Origin: Larix kaempferi
Taxonomy: Eukaryota; Streptophyta; Pinopsida; Pinales; Pinaceae
Direction of reading: 5' to 3'
Length of the DNA stretch: 64,000 nucleotides
Assembly (NCBI GenBank): GCA_027924585.1
Contig: BSBM01002103.1
Location: 248,001-312,000, forward strand
The notes beneath the pieces were generated by a model. The model saw only the letters and a program-made list of their open reading frames with translations, made no database searches and had not been told where the DNA came from. This document shows positions 45,485 to 57,054 of the stretch, one piece after another (the first letter of the stretch is position 1; each line of letters opens with the position of its first letter). A program made the position numbers and the translations under genes.

Positions 45485-46050
45485 GGGGATTGTGAAAGAG
45501 GCCCTTTCCTTGGAAGAAGTTTGAAGGAATTCAGTTTCATGACATTTTTCATTGTTCCGGCCCCATTACAATGAAGGTAATGACGTCTACTAAACTTATC
45601 ATTTATGTGGTTTTATCTTGGACTATTGCCAAAGACAAGTGAAGAATCCCTAGCATGAATGATATGCTAAGGTGGATTCACTGGTGGTATGCTTTTAGTT
45701 GACTTATTCTATTACCATGATTAGAGTAGATAGGTAGGTTGCGTAATCTCTTGCATAAGAATTTTGATGTGTCATTTTCTTTACCCATGCATTGCATTTT
45801 TTGTGTTATTTTTACATATTTCATATTTGATTTGAACAAAGTAGGATGGATGTTTATACCTTTGATCCAGGAGGATCTCCAAGATCGATCAAAATAAAAG
45901 TATTCAAAATGAAAAAAGAATCTTGTAGCTGCGTATAGCTCGATGAGAGATTTATGGTGACATTTATTTCACACAAAATGACCTCTAGATGAGGAAGTGA
46001 TTGAGTTCTGAAGTTTCAACATGATAGGTAAAAAGAAAAAAGGGGGGCCA
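45485..46050 (+). other. Noncoding 3' part of the gag-only element
   Basis: No frame of note. Purine-rich tracts at 45484-45490 and 46032-46048 could each be a polypurine tract; the second directly precedes a TG at 46051. Confidence 0.35.
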
Positions 46051-47398
46051 TGTGGCACACCCACATGGTGCCAAGTGGTATGTACAATCAACATATATGG
46101 TGATGTGTTTTCCATGTGGTAGGTACGTGGAATCCATACGACAGGTTCGTTGACAGCTCAGTGCATAGTTGGCATTCACATGGACCAATCGGAGGTCACC
46201 ACATGGTGATCCGATTGGCCAAGTTATGGTTCCGTTTACCAAAAATATTTGGTGGTCAAGGGGGATCGAAACCCTGACCTCTACCTCCACTAATGTCTCC
46301 ACACTGCCTAGCTATATGGTTATGTTTACCAAAAATATTTGGTGGTCAAGGGGGATCGAAACCCTGACCTCTACCTCCACTAATGTCTCCACACTGCCTG
46401 GCTAGCCAAGATATCCGCAATTGGTTCTTAAAAATATGGGAGTCCACTTCTATTTGAAGTTGAAGTGTTTGTTATTTTGAAAAAGGGGCGGGCCGAGGTC
46501 TTAGCCCTCGACCCCATGTGATATATCCTTTGTAACATATTATGCCAATAGACCATGGGAATCGAAAAATAGGGTAACCAAGGGCCAACACATATCATAT
46601 TATAATATATCGAATCAAAACCATGCAAATGCCACCACAACACATATATATATCGTTGCTAATTAAAAATGGATAAGGTCGAGGCTCGTGGGTTGATCCC
46701 GGGACCTCCGTTCCCCCAACACAATGTTGTACCAATGGTATATTTCCCAATACTTTAATAAGGATTGACATAATATTTTTAAAAATATGTTTGGTATTCG
46801 AGAGCCCAAAAAGGGGGGCGTGACCATGATTTCGGGCCCCCAAATACCACTATAAAACACCCCTTTTCCACAGTCATGAGGCATGAAAGCGCTGAAATTT
46901 TGCACAGTTCCCAAGGTGGGTAGCAGGTACAGTGGACACAAATCCTAAGAAATGAAAAGATCCCGCGGTGGAATCCGTACTAGTCCGTACAATGCAGTAT
47001 AGGAGTGTCTCGATTTGCGTGCCAGGGGAGGTCTCAGGAAAAATAGGTCGAGTTTATACTCATTTTACTCAGAATTTTGAGAGGAACACAATGGTGCAGA
47101 TTGTTTATGTGTTTGACTAACAGAACTTAGAAGTATATCCAAAATTCATGTATGTAAGATTTTTGAAGACTTAATAAGATCGACCTTCTCATTGGAAGTG
47201 GCCCAGAGATGTAGCCCAGGAGGGACGAACTCTGTTATCATCTGTTGTCTGCAATTTTATGGTTTGCATACTTGTTTATGTGCCTATGTGTTCCATTCAA
47301 GCATTTAAAATTATATTTTTAAAGTCTTTTATGAAGTTAAGCATTCAAGTTCTTTACATGCAATTAATGGTTAAAAAGATCCTTTAAAAATCAAATCA
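46051..47398 (+). repeat. Probable 5' LTR of a Ty3/Gypsy element
   Basis: The right edge (AAATCA, four bases before the primer site) is fair. The left edge is placed at TGTGGCACAC after a purine run and is uncertain. A TATA box, TATAAAACAC, lies at 46851. A 90-bp duplication is inside (46225-46404). No second LTR exists in the window because the element is truncated. Confidence 0.5.
46225..46404. repeat. 90-bp tandem duplication
   Basis: Units 46225-46314 and 46315-46404 are nearly identical, each with TTTACCAAAAATATTTGGTG and GGGGGATCGAAACCCTGACC. A recent local duplication in the Gypsy LTR; AAATATTT is palindromic. Confidence 0.9.
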
Positions 47399-47402
47399 AG
47401 TT

Positions 47403-47414
47403 TGGTATCAGAGC
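47403..47414 (+). other. Primer binding site of the Ty3/Gypsy element
   Basis: TGGTATCAGAGC, a perfect initiator-Met site, 29 bp before the gag start codon at 47444. Confidence 0.88.
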
Positions 47415-47443
47415 AACTTAACCATTGCATTGTGAGTTTGTGA

Positions 47444-47987
47444 ATGTTAACGAGATCAAGGCTTCAACGTGGTGAAGGAGAAATTGAGGAATTTGATCCA
47501 GAAATTGGTTCAAGAAGAGGTAGAATGGATTCACCAAAATGAGAAGATGGGGCTTCTTCAATCCCATTTGAAGGTGAATTTCTTAAGGATTTTATGAGGA
47601 TGCAAACAATGGTGGAAGATCTTTATCAATATCGAAATAAGGGCGAACAAGGTGGCTTATATCATATTGAAGGTAAAGGAGAAGGAGGTGGTGAGGACCC
47701 TCCTAAAACCCCACCATCTTCACCATCTTTTCTTGATGGCTCTTTACATTCCTCATTTGGAAAGAAAAAAGTTGATTTTAATATGCCTCAATTAAAGATT
47801 GATATTAAGTTTGACTTACCTATCTATAATGGGGAACTTAATGATAAGAAATTGGATAATTGGATCCGTTAGATAGAAGTTTACTGTAGGATTCAAAATT
47901 TCACTAAAGATGGCATAAAAATTCAATTGGCTTCTCTCTGACTTGGAGGGACAACTCTCATATGGTGGGAGTGCAGAACACAAAAGG
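47444..47987 (+). pseudogene. Ty3/Gypsy gag, N-terminal part
   Basis: Begins MLTRSRLQRGEGEIEEFDPE. It runs in one frame with stops at about 47540 (TGA) and 47870 (TAG) and another TGA soon after, through DLPIYNGELNDKKLDNWIR and TLIWWECRTQK. The last codons touch the target duplication of Copia-C. This is the Retrotrans_gag region of a chromovirus-like element. It continues at 54107. Confidence 0.85.
47983..47987. repeat. Target-site duplication of Copia-C, left copy
   Basis: AAAGG before the LTR, repeated at 54102-54106. Removing Copia-C and one copy restores a continuous gag alignment across the site. Confidence 0.92.
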
Positions 47988-48455
47988 TGTTAGGATATTT
48001 AGACACTTAGGAGTTAGTTAAGATCAACTTGTGTAATATATCTGTTAGGAAAAGTGTGTTTCTTTAGTATGCATTAATATGCATTAGTATGCATTTGTAA
48101 ATATTTAATTCGACGGTCATGATATGTTCTAGACATAGAGTGATCCGACGGCTCAACTTCTTTTAGATCATACCTAACCTTGATCCATGGCTTCACACTC
48201 GATTGGTCCATGATCTCTATTTAAAGAGCATGGAGGGTCATTGTCTAGTTGATCGATTATGAGAAGCTCATTTGTAACTTTCTTTCTTTGCATAATAAAA
48301 TGCTCCGTAGAATCTATTTGGCCCGGGCCGTGGAGTGTTTTCCTCTCGAGGGTTTAAACCACGTCAAAACATCGATGTATCGATCTGTGATTTGTTTGTG
48401 TGAAGTGGTTTCTCTAGGTGTTCGGTCTTTTGGGTGTACCCTATGTACCTGAACA
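47988..48455 (+). repeat. Copia-C 5' LTR
   Basis: TGTTAGGATA to CCTGAACA, 468 bp, with a TATTTAAA TATA box at 48218. Its 67-codon open frame is also in the 3' LTR and is not a gene. Confidence 0.92.
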
Positions 48456-48467
48456 TGGTATCGGAGC
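48456..48467 (+). other. Primer binding site of Copia-C
   Basis: TGGTATCGGAGC, one base off the initiator-Met consensus, directly after the LTR. Confidence 0.8.
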
Positions 48468-49588
48468 TTTTATGAAGAGCCGCTTTCGGTTATGATATAA
48501 ATCTTGAACTATTATTGCCGGAACTTGAAAGGGTTTCCGGTTCTGGTATTTATGTGCATTTTTGGGCTATGGGAGGTGTTCCATTGCATCTGGAGCGCCG
48601 TTTCCATTGGGAAATAGTTTTCGTTTGATTGAAAACGGTTCCCGGTTGCTTCAGAAACGCGTATTTCATCAGATTTGAAGGTATAATGTTACAGTGACGT
48701 TTTTTATTTTATTTATGTTTAAAAAAAAAACTCATATTTTATCAGTTTTTATTATTAGATTTTTTTAGTTTCGGATTGTTGCTTTCCCTGTCTGCATATG
48801 CTCTTTGCCGTGCACCTTGTGCGATCTCGGCGAATCAGAAACAGAAAGGGAAAGGGTTTTTCTCGGCTGCATATGCTCTTTGCCGTGCACCTTGTGCGAC
48901 TCGGCAAATCAGAAACAGAGAGAAAACGTAGACTTTCCAGGAAAGCTCATGAGATCTAACCCCACAAGTGTGGAATTTTTTGTTTTGTTTTGGTTTATGG
49001 TGTGATTTGTATGAAAAAAAGGCAAGCACGGAAACCGAGCAAAAAGAGTAAAAAAAAAAACTCTTTCCTCCTTCCCATATTTTACATACCTTTCAATCTA
49101 GCTCACTTGGTTCAAAGTTGTTTTTTTTCTTAATAGGTCTTGAGTTCAAGTCTTAGGAAGTTACTCTTAAAAGAAAAAGTGCATACAATTTCTATTTTCA
49201 AGTTACTTTATTGTAAAAGTACATCTCACTTAAATAATTAAAAAAAAAAAAGTGAGTCACTTAAGTTCCTTTTTATTGCTGCACTATTTAAAGTAATGTC
49301 ATTGTAAAAGTGAAATCACTTATTTTACAAAAGTGATTCACTTAAAACAACTTTCTTGTAAAGTGATTGTCAAAGGTTCATCTTGGGAAGAGGGGGTTCT
49401 TTTTTTTAGCTGGTCATTCTTTATCTGCCACGTCACTATTGGGGACATCTTCAACATTTTCTTTGATTAAGCATAACTTCATCATACGAAATAAGTTTTC
49501 AGTGCAGTTTTTTTTAAACCGCCTATTTTTTCGAGCTCTTCGCATCCAGACTATTGGTTTCTGCTTTTACAACCATTAATTTACAAAT
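48468..49588 (+). other. Copia-C leader
   Basis: Untranslated, with several A or T homopolymers. A 75-bp tandem duplication starts at 48792 and 48867 (GCATATGCTCTTTGCCGTGC in each). Confidence 0.75.
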
Positions 49589-50330
49589 ATGGCTGCCCCT
49601 TTTGATTTTCTACTTACCAGTTCCAACTATCTCATTGAAATCTCGTATGGAGGATGTTCTACGAAGTAGAGGACTTTTCAGAATTACCTTAGGGAAATAA
49701 ACAAAACCCACTTATGATGATAAGAAAATCAAATGGGCAAATAGATGTGATGAAACTCCTGGATTGATTGGGATGTCAATCTCTACTGATTTGCGATTCC
49801 ATATATCTGGAATTGATGAACCTGATGCTACTTGGGACAAGTTGGAATCTGTGTTAAGTAAATACAATGAAATTCGAGGTCACCAACTCGAAAATGAGTT
49901 GATTTCTTTAAATCCAAGTGATTTTTCATGCATACAAGATTATTTACCTAAGTACAAAACTTTTAAACTCTTATGTGAAGAATGGAAGAATAAGAGGGAA
50001 GACAAACAATGCATTTATCATATTCTTTCCAAGCTTGGACCTGCATATTCTGTTTTTGTATCTACATTTTACTCCATGAAAGAATCATTGAATGCAGATA
50101 ACTATCAAGAGCCTAGTCTTGAATCCTTTTGTGATTTCTTGATTAGAGAGAAAGATAAGCTCATCCATCTTGGAATAATTAACAATGCAGATACATCTGG
50201 GAAATCCTTATTGTCCCAAACCCTCCCAGTCAGCTCCTTTAAAAAATGACAAAGGATCCAAGCCAAAAGGCGCAACTATTGCGGGAAAGATAATCATGAT
50301 GAATCTAAGTGTTTCAAGAAGATGACATCC
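49589..50330 (+). pseudogene. Copia-C gag
   Basis: Starts MAAPFDFLLTSSNYLIEIS, then loses frame near 49637. The main frame runs on with one stop at 49698 through GMSISTDLRFHISGIDEPDA, TWDKLESVLSKYNEIRG and IREKDKLIHLGIINN (the UBN2-type capsid region) to a TGA at 50247. A zinc-knuckle remnant lies beyond it at about 50271-50313 (NYCGKDNHDESKCFKK), with Arg where the first Cys of the knuckle is expected. Non-functional. Confidence 0.85.
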
Positions 50331-51545
50331 TTGCAAGCAGCAATGAAGAAGCACCACATCCGCCTATATTCACCTTTAGAATCTACCTCTCATGGACATG
50401 CACTTTGTGCTTCTGGTTATTCTTATAATGCATCTTCTTCTTCTACTTCAAATGAATGGCTCATTGATTCTTGAGCATCTTATCATATGGCTAAAGATCA
50501 AGCCATCTTTTCTACTATTCATGAATGTAACACCAAACAAATATTTGTTGGTGATGATAGATCTCTAAGTGTTGTAGGAGTTGGAACAATTCCAATAGAT
50601 AATGGTCATTTCAGTGATGTACTATGTGTTCCAAGAATTTCCTGCAATTTGTTATCATTCTATCAAATCACTCATTCTGGTGAAAGTAAAATTGTGATGT
50701 TTACACCTCACCAAGTTGTAATCAAGGATTTTAAAGATCCTCAACAGGTCCTAGCTACCGGAATTGTTGATGATATTACGAGGTTGTACAAATTTAACAA
50801 CTTTGGATCATCACCTTTTCCTTCAGTTTTTGTTGCTTATAGTGATAACTTGAGTAAAATTTGGCATGAGTGATTTGGTCACTTAAATTATCGCTCATTG
50901 CAACAACTATTTAAAGACAATATGGTGACAGGTCTTCCGATGGTATCTTGCAGGGATGGTGTCTGTTTCGGTTGTGTACTCGAAAAACATCATCGAGACA
51001 GTTTTGACAAACGTTCCTCTTGGCACGCCTTGGTTCCCTTGGAGCTTGTGCATAGTGACTTATGTGGTCCTCTTCCATCTGCTTCCTTTTCTGGTTTCAA
51101 ATATTTCTTAACTTTCATTGATGATTACACCAAATGCACTTGGGTTTATTTCCTAAAACTTAAGAGCGAAGTATTTAACATGTTCTTGGCCTACAAGGCC
51201 CTTGTTGAAAAACAATCTGGTCATCAAATTATTAAGTTAAGATCTGACAATGGAGGAGAATATGTTAACAAAATGTTCACTACTTTCTGCATTGAACAAG
51301 GAATCCAACAACAACACATTGTTCCATATATACCACAACAAAATGGTGTAGCTAAATGGAAGAACTGCAGTTTAAAAGAAATGGCTAATTGTATGATCCA
51401 ATCTAAGGGACTAAGTCTTCAATTTTGGGCTGAAGCCATAAATTGTGCAAATTAAATAGTTAATCGCACCCCCACTAAAGCTTTACAAGGTATCACACCT
51501 GAAGAAGCATGGAGTAAAACTAAACCCGATGTAAGTCACTTCTGT
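50331..51545 (+). pseudogene. Copia-C protease and integrase
   Basis: In the same frame as gag. The protease site is interrupted: EWLIDS is followed by TGA (50472-50474) and ASYHM, so the catalytic D-S-G motif loses its Gly. Then comes the integrase HHCC region (FGHLNY...CFGC), with a TGA at 50871, followed by HSDLCGPLP, FIDDYTK and LRSDNGGEY. The usual catalytic Glu position in the NGVA segment is Lys (NGVAKWKN). TAA at 51453. Protease and integrase are both dead. Confidence 0.88.
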
Positions 51546-53561
51546 GTGTTTGGTAGTGAAGCATGGGCTCACATTCCGGATGAAAAACGGAAAGCATTGC
51601 AGCCTAAAAGTGAAAAGTGCATATTTGTTGGATATTCTGAAGATGTAAAAGGTTATAGACTTCTTCAACCACATTCTCATGATGTAATCATTCGAAGATA
51701 TGTTAAATTTGATGAAAATCTCTTGGCCTGCGAGCCTAACTCGGTGATTGTGCCATCTTTGGCCTGCGAGCCTGATTCGGTGATTAGGCCTTCTTCTTCT
51801 TCTTCCAACTTCCTTGATAGGTTTCCAACTCCAGTTTCTGATGAAAATCCACCTTCGCCTGTTCATGTTCCTCCAGTTTCACCAGCACAAGTGCTTCCTC
51901 GATGGGTCCATTCAACATGTGAAGCAACTGGTGATCTTGTCGGTGATCCTAGAGATCAACGTCGAACACGTTCTCAGTTTCATCGAGCCTCTTCTCTTTT
52001 GGCTCAAGTTTTCGAGAATCATGATCCAGAAACCTTTGCAGAAGCTTCAGAAAATCTAGATTGGGATGCAGCTATGGATGAAGAATATCGTTCCTTAATG
52101 GGGAACGATACTAGGGATCTTGTACCTCTTCCAAAAGGAAGAAAACTTGTCAAATGTAAATGGGTCTACAGAACTAAGTATGTATCAGATGGAAGTGTTG
52201 AAAGACTTAAGGCAAGGTTAGTTGCCAAAGGTTTTTACCAAGTTGAAAGGATTGACTACAATGAAACCTTTGCTCCTGTCACAAAAATGAACTCCATTCG
52301 CGTTGTTCTTTCCCTTCCAGCCTTACATAACTGGGAAGTCCATCAAATGGATGTCAAGTCCGCCTTCTTACATGGTGATTTACAGGAGGAAATTTACATG
52401 GAACAACCTCCTGGATATGTTCAGAATAACTCTAGCCTTGTCTGCCGCCTTAAGAAATCCTTATATGGCCTTAAGCAAGCCCCTAGAGCTTGGTATGCCA
52501 AAATGGATAGCTTTCTCCTTGACACTGGTTTTTCTAGATGCTATTCTGAACCCAATGTCTATACCAAGAAAGTAGAAAACCATCTCATCATACTTGTTCT
52601 CTATGTTGATGACCTTATTATTACTAGTAGTGACCCTACGCTTATAACCCATGTGAAATCCAGTTTTAAGCAAAATTTTGAAATGTCAGACTTAGGACAT
52701 TTGCATTATTTTCTTGGTCTCCAAGTCCTGCAAACCAAAGAAGGAATCTTTCTTTCTCAGTCTAAGTATGCTTGTGACCTTCTTCGTCGATTTCACATGG
52801 AAGATTGTACACCATCCCCTTCTCCCTTCCAATCTGGAGTCAAAATTTTTGCCACATGTACTTCACCTGAAGTAGATGCCACCTTGTATCGTCAGCTTGT
52901 TGGTGGTCTCTTATAATTGACTCATTCCTGTCCTAACCTTTCATTTTCCATTGGTCGTGTTGCCCGTTATATGCAAACACCTCATGAAAGTCACTGGAAA
53001 GCAGCTAAAAGAATACTTCGATATATTTGAGGTACAATTCAGTTTGGGATTCATTACAGTATAGGGGAAAAACCTTTGTTGGTTGGTTTCACTGATTCAG
53101 ATTGGGCCGGCGATCTTGATGATCGAAAGTCTACAACAGGTTATGTTTTCAGTCTGGGATCTGGACATGTCACTTGGGCTTGTAAGAAACAACAATCTCT
53201 TGCTCTTTCTTCAGCAAAGGTAGAATATCGAGCTGCAGTTAATGCCAGTCAGAAAGCTTTATGGATTCAACAGATCCTTTTAGAGTTTGGATTCGAGTAG
53301 CAGCAGCCTACTCCACTTTGGTGTGACAATCAAAGTGCCATCAAGCTTGCCAAAAATCCAGTCCTACATCAACGCAACAAACACATTGAGCTACATATGC
53401 ACTTCATTAGAAATATTGTTCATGATCGTGTTCTTGAAGTGCTCTTTTGTCGTACAGATGATCAAGTTGTAGACATCTCCACCAAGTCTCTTATAGAAGC
53501 AAAGTTTTCTAAACTTCGATCTATGTTAGGAGTTCAGGAATTTGTCATTAAGGGGGGATAG
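51546..53561 (+). pseudogene. Copia-C reverse transcriptase-RNase H
   Basis: A long open piece (456 codons to 52914) holds the end of integrase, a Ser/Pro-rich linker with a local CEP(N/D)SVI repeat, and RT: KCKWVYRTKYVSDGSVERLK, QMDVKSAFLHGDLQEEIYM, YGLKQAPRAWYAKM, VLYVDDLIIT. After the TAA at 52914 the same frame continues, with TGA 53028 and TAG 53298, through SDWAGDLDDRKSTTGY, QQSLALSSAKVEYRA, CDNQSAIKLAKNP and NKHIELHMHFIR to a final stop at 53559. The RNase H Glu motif reads AKVEY. Confidence 0.92.
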
Positions 53562-53643
53562 GCTCTAATGCCTCCTTCCTTCTCCTAATAGTGTCACTTT
53601 TGTAAATCCTTCAATCCTATCCCAAGTTGTTCTTAAGGGGGGA

Positions 53644-54101
53644 TGTTAGGATATTTAGACACTTAGGAGTTAGTTAAGATCAACTTGTGTAATATATCCG
53701 TTAGGAAAACTGTGTTTCTTTAGTATGCATTAGTATGCATTAGTAAATATTTAATCCGATGGTCACGATATGTTCTAGACATAGAGTGATCCGACGGCTC
53801 AACTTCTCTTATATCATACCTAACCTTGATTTGTGGCTTAACACCCGACTGGTCCATGATCTCTATTTAAAGAGCATAGAGGGTCATTGTCTAGTTGATC
53901 GATTATGAGAAGCTCATTTGTAACTTTCTTTCTTTGCATAATAAATTGCTCCGTAGAAGCTATTTGGCCGGGGTCGTGGAGTGTTTCCCTTTCGAGGGTT
54001 TAAACCACGTCAAAACATCGGTGTATCGATCTGTGATATGTTTGTGTGAAGTGGTTGCTCTAGGTGTTCAGTCTTTTTGGAGTACCTTGTGTACCCGAAC
54101 A
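53644..54101 (+). repeat. Copia-C 3' LTR
   Basis: 458 bp, TGTTAGGATA to CCCGAACA, preceded by AAGGGGGGA. A second purine run of the same type (53550-53558) lies at the end of the coding region. Confidence 0.92.
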
Positions 54102-54106
54102 AAAGG

Positions 54107-54815
54107 ATCTTGCCAAAAAAGGCAACATCATTTCCTCTTGGCATGAGTTCACTTCAGTATTAAAAAAGTAGTTCTATCCACTAGGCTACATACAACAAGC
54201 CATGATGGATTGGAAGAATTTGAGGTAAGGTAAGGGACAAAGTGTGTAGGAGTACCCACAAGAGTTCAAGAACAAGGTTTTGATACTTGGTATACCTCTC
54301 TACACTCAAGACATTCTTCTCAAGTTTATTGGAGGATTACATAGTTATTTGTGTCATATGAGACTTATGTTTAATCTGACTAACCTTGATGAGGTGTGTG
54401 TTTAAGTGACTCATATGGAGTCCAAGGGGAAGAATGCAAATGAAAATTTTTCCAAGAAACCTTTCAAACTCGATGGAAAAAATTCAAAGGTAAAGGGAGA
54501 GGTAAGCATACAACTACAGTGAAGAAGGGAGGAGATAAACCTACATGCTCACATTGCCATGAAAGGGTCATGATGCATCCAAATGTTGGAAACCTCACCT
54601 GGAACTCAAGTATGAGAAGTTTCGGAATAAGGAAGACAAGAAGACCACTGCTGCAGCCATCCAACTTGATTTGGGATATGACTCTAGGGATGAAACTAAG
54701 ATTGTTTCTATGGGCATTCAAGGTAAAAATCCTTCTACTTCTATTTCAAAGCATGAACCTGTTGTTGATGAAAGAAAGAGAAGTGAGCTATTTCTTATTA
54801 GGGTAATGTATTAAC
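54107..54815 (+). pseudogene. Ty3/Gypsy gag, C-terminal part
   Basis: Continues the frame broken at 47987: DLAKKGNIISSWHEFTSVLK (then a stop), FYPLGYIQQAMMDWKNLR (stop), EYPQEFKNKVLILGIPL. It then shifts frame near 54480 to GDKPTCSHCHE, where the CCHC knuckle is lost by a further frameshift near 54566. A helical tail follows (KYEKFRNKEDKKTTAAAI). Confidence 0.8.
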
Positions 54816-55440
54816 ATACAAAGATTGATACTCTTTTTGATAGTGGATCACAAGAAAATATTATTTAAGAAGAGGTAGTTAAAAAAATTCATTTAGAAAC
54901 CAAGTTACACCCTAATCCTTATCCACTTGGATGGGTATGTGATAATGCACAACTTCAAGTTACAAAACAGTGTAGAATTAGATTTGCTATTACTTCTGGA
55001 GTTGTTGATGAAGTTGATCTGGATGTGGTTCCGTTGGATATCTATGGTATTGTGTTGGGTAGTCCTTATATTTATGATAGAAAGGATACCTTTTATAGGG
55101 AAGATAATAGGTATCATCTCACTAAGTATGGTGTTGAATACATTGTTTGTGCACACCGCATGAAAACTAATATTTATTTAGTTTTCGCAAGTCAGATGAA
55201 GAGGCTAGTGAATGCTAGTAAGATTTTTTTTCTTATGATAGTTAAAGCAAAGGATGTTAGTCAAAATGAATCTTTTAAGGGATGTGATCCAAAAATTAAA
55301 AATGATTTGGCTAAAGTTGTATATGATTATGATGTTTTGTTTCAAGAACAAAAATGATTGCCTCCTAAAAAATAAATCCAACATGAGATTCACTTACAGT
55401 AGGATGCACCTCTTGCTAACATTGGCATGTATAGGTCTTC
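54816..55440 (+). pseudogene. Ty3/Gypsy protease region
   Basis: The retropepsin site DTLFDSGSQENII (54826-54863) is followed by a TAA. Then comes VVDEVDLDVVPLDIYGIVLG and SPYIYDRKDTFYREDNRYHL, the flap and C-terminal part of a Gypsy protease, and a linker reaching DVLFQEQK at 55357. Confidence 0.8.
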
Positions 55441-55698
55441 AATAATTGAAAATGTAGAGATAAAGAAACAGGTACAGGAATTGCTTGAAAGAGGGGACAT
55501 TCGACCAAATTCCTCTCTGTGTGGTTCACCAATTGTTTTGGTGCCAAAGAAGGATGGCACATGCGGATGTGCGTGGATTACAGGGAAATGAACATAATCA
55601 TAATCAAGAACGGGTATCCTCTTCCCTGATTTGATGATCTTTTGGATCAACTCAAGGATGAAAATTTATTCACTAAGTTAGACTTGCAAAGCGGATAA
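55441..55698 (+). pseudogene. Ty3/Gypsy reverse transcriptase, truncated
   Basis: Reads VQELLERGDIRPNSSLCGSP, IVLVPKKDGT, then in shifted frames the VDYR.MN and YPLP-DDLLDQL region and TKLDLQSG, where it ends abruptly. The catalytic YxDD, RNase H, integrase and 3' LTR are missing; minus-strand LINE sequence follows at once. Confidence 0.85.
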
Positions 55699-56236
55699 AT
55701 TAGTGAAGAAATAAAATACCGCCCATCCCACTAACTTAATGAAGAAAGCACATACCGCCCATCCCGAGCACAATCTTCGAATACAATCAGTAGCTTTCTC
55801 TGCCAAACACATAGTCTCTTTAAGTAAAATCAAATCACATCCATTAACCTATAAAACACGATGGAGGGAATTTTGTTTAGTGGAACCCCTCATCACCCAA
55901 ATATTGTAGGACATAATAAGCATTAGTACACCTGTGTGACAGCTAGCTCCTCTCTAAGATGCCAAAATGTATTTGAAGAAGGATGCCTGGCAACATTTTT
56001 TAGACAAGTTGATACTAGAGTGTAAGAAGGCGAACGGTCAAAGGGTATCCATTGGGAGGAAGTCGAGGGATCATAGGAATGCAAAGGAAGCTTCTTTGTC
56101 TTTCATTTTCTAAGCGTAACATTCTAAAAACAGATGGAATTAAGTGGAGGAACAACTGCCGAGCCAAGTGTATCCATGATGACCGAAATTTTAACGCCCC
56201 ATATTTTGATTAGGCATATTGATTAGTTAGACACAC
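55699..56236 (-). pseudogene. LINE endonuclease N-terminal fragment (minus strand)
   Basis: On the minus strand, from about 55920 down, the text reads NIWVMRGSTKQNSLHRVL (stop) VNGCDLILLKETMCLAEKAT, then CIRRLCSGW. This is the start of the apurinic endonuclease domain of plant L1-type ORF2 (W/N-x-R-G near the start and D-x-x-L-L-x-E-T with its catalytic Glu). A 31-bp tandem duplication containing TACCGCCCATCCC (55717 and 55749) ends it. The piece is cut on one side by the Gypsy junction and on the other by Copia-D. Confidence 0.65.
56232..56236. repeat. Target-site duplication of Copia-D, left copy
   Basis: CACAC, repeated at 63504-63508 after the right LTR. Confidence 0.9.
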
Positions 56237-56737
56237 TGTTGAATATTGTAACTTCTAAGAATATTATATTTGTACTTTATTATTCCGAAGATGTTTCATC
56301 CCTCCAAGGTGATTTTATTATGTATCTAGAGATGTTTATTCCTCCGATGAATTGTGGTAACCAGGGTTATTAGACCCACCATGTGGGGGTCGGCCCTGAG
56401 TTTATTATTTAGGGGTTATTAGAATTCACTAGGAGAGGTCGGCCCCATTAGGGATTTTGGTCAGTCGGGAATCAGTATAAGTAGAGGAGGAGAGCTCCTC
56501 ATTTGATATACTTGCTCAACTCAGAAAGTAGCGCACTTGTGTTTGAGAGGTCTGCATAGGAGGTAGAGAAGGAGGTCAAGTCTTGGAGCACATCTTGTAT
56601 TTTGGTTGATCATCTTATTGAGGAAAGCTTTGCTGGGTTTTCTACCCCATGACAGTTTCCTAGGGTAATATCTTTGTCTATCTTGTGATTATGTTTCTTT
56701 TAGTGATCTTGCTAGTCAAATTAGTTTAAACTTAACA
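56237..56737 (+). repeat. Copia-D 5' LTR
   Basis: TGTTGAATAT to ACTTAACA. A TATA-like TATAAGTA lies at 56476-56483. It shares the GGGTTATTAGAC...GGTCGGCCC block with Copia-A and -B LTRs. Confidence 0.95.
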
Positions 56738-56749
56738 TGGTATCAGAGC
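56738..56749 (+). other. Primer binding site of Copia-D
   Basis: TGGTATCAGAGC, perfect initiator-Met match, directly after the LTR. Confidence 0.93.
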
Positions 56750-57054
56750 TAGCCTGAATAGAACATCTTTCACAAGGTGAAATTATATTTCTCTCTCTCC
56801 CCCAAAATTAGGGTTTCTGCAAAAGTTAGTATTTTTGGTTTCTGGTTGCATGGCTGAATAGCTCTTCTAAAGATCTATCTTTTGAGCCTTGGATCGAGGT
56901 TTTTGGTTGGGTAGAACTCCGGGAAAGTCAAACCCTAGTTTTACCAAAAGTGCGATAAACCAAAAATTTTGTTGCAGATCCAGAAAAGTGAAAAGTTAAA
57001 GTTTCCCGGTAAGTACTACTCTATCTATTATCTCTTGGACTCCCCCAAGAGAAG

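Larger units (their letters stand above)
47988..54101 (+). mobile_element. Copia-C, Ty1/Copia element of a second lineage
   Basis: A 6.1-kb element with LTRs at 47988-48455 and 53644-54101 (about 93% alike by eye, plus a 10-bp copy-number difference in a TATGCATTAG repeat), a PBS variant, gag, protease, integrase, RT, RNase H and a polypurine tract (AAGGGGGGA before 53644). The LTR and protein sequences differ clearly from Copia-A, -B and -D, so it is another lineage. It disrupts the Gypsy gag. Multiple stops inactivate it. Confidence 0.94.

Noticed and set aside
44931-45552. Minus-strand ORFs opposite the gag-only element
   Set aside because: Mirror images of the acidic plus-strand frames; no independent support.
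46240-46300. GGGATCGAAACCC resembling a tRNA T-arm
   Set aside because: No matching acceptor, D-arm or anticodon arm can be drawn around it, and it lies in a duplicated LTR segment.
48249-48452. 67-codon ORF in the Copia-C 5' LTR, with a matching one at 53895-54146
   Set aside because: Both are the same LTR sequence. An ORF duplicated by LTR identity, with no domain, is not evidence of a gene.
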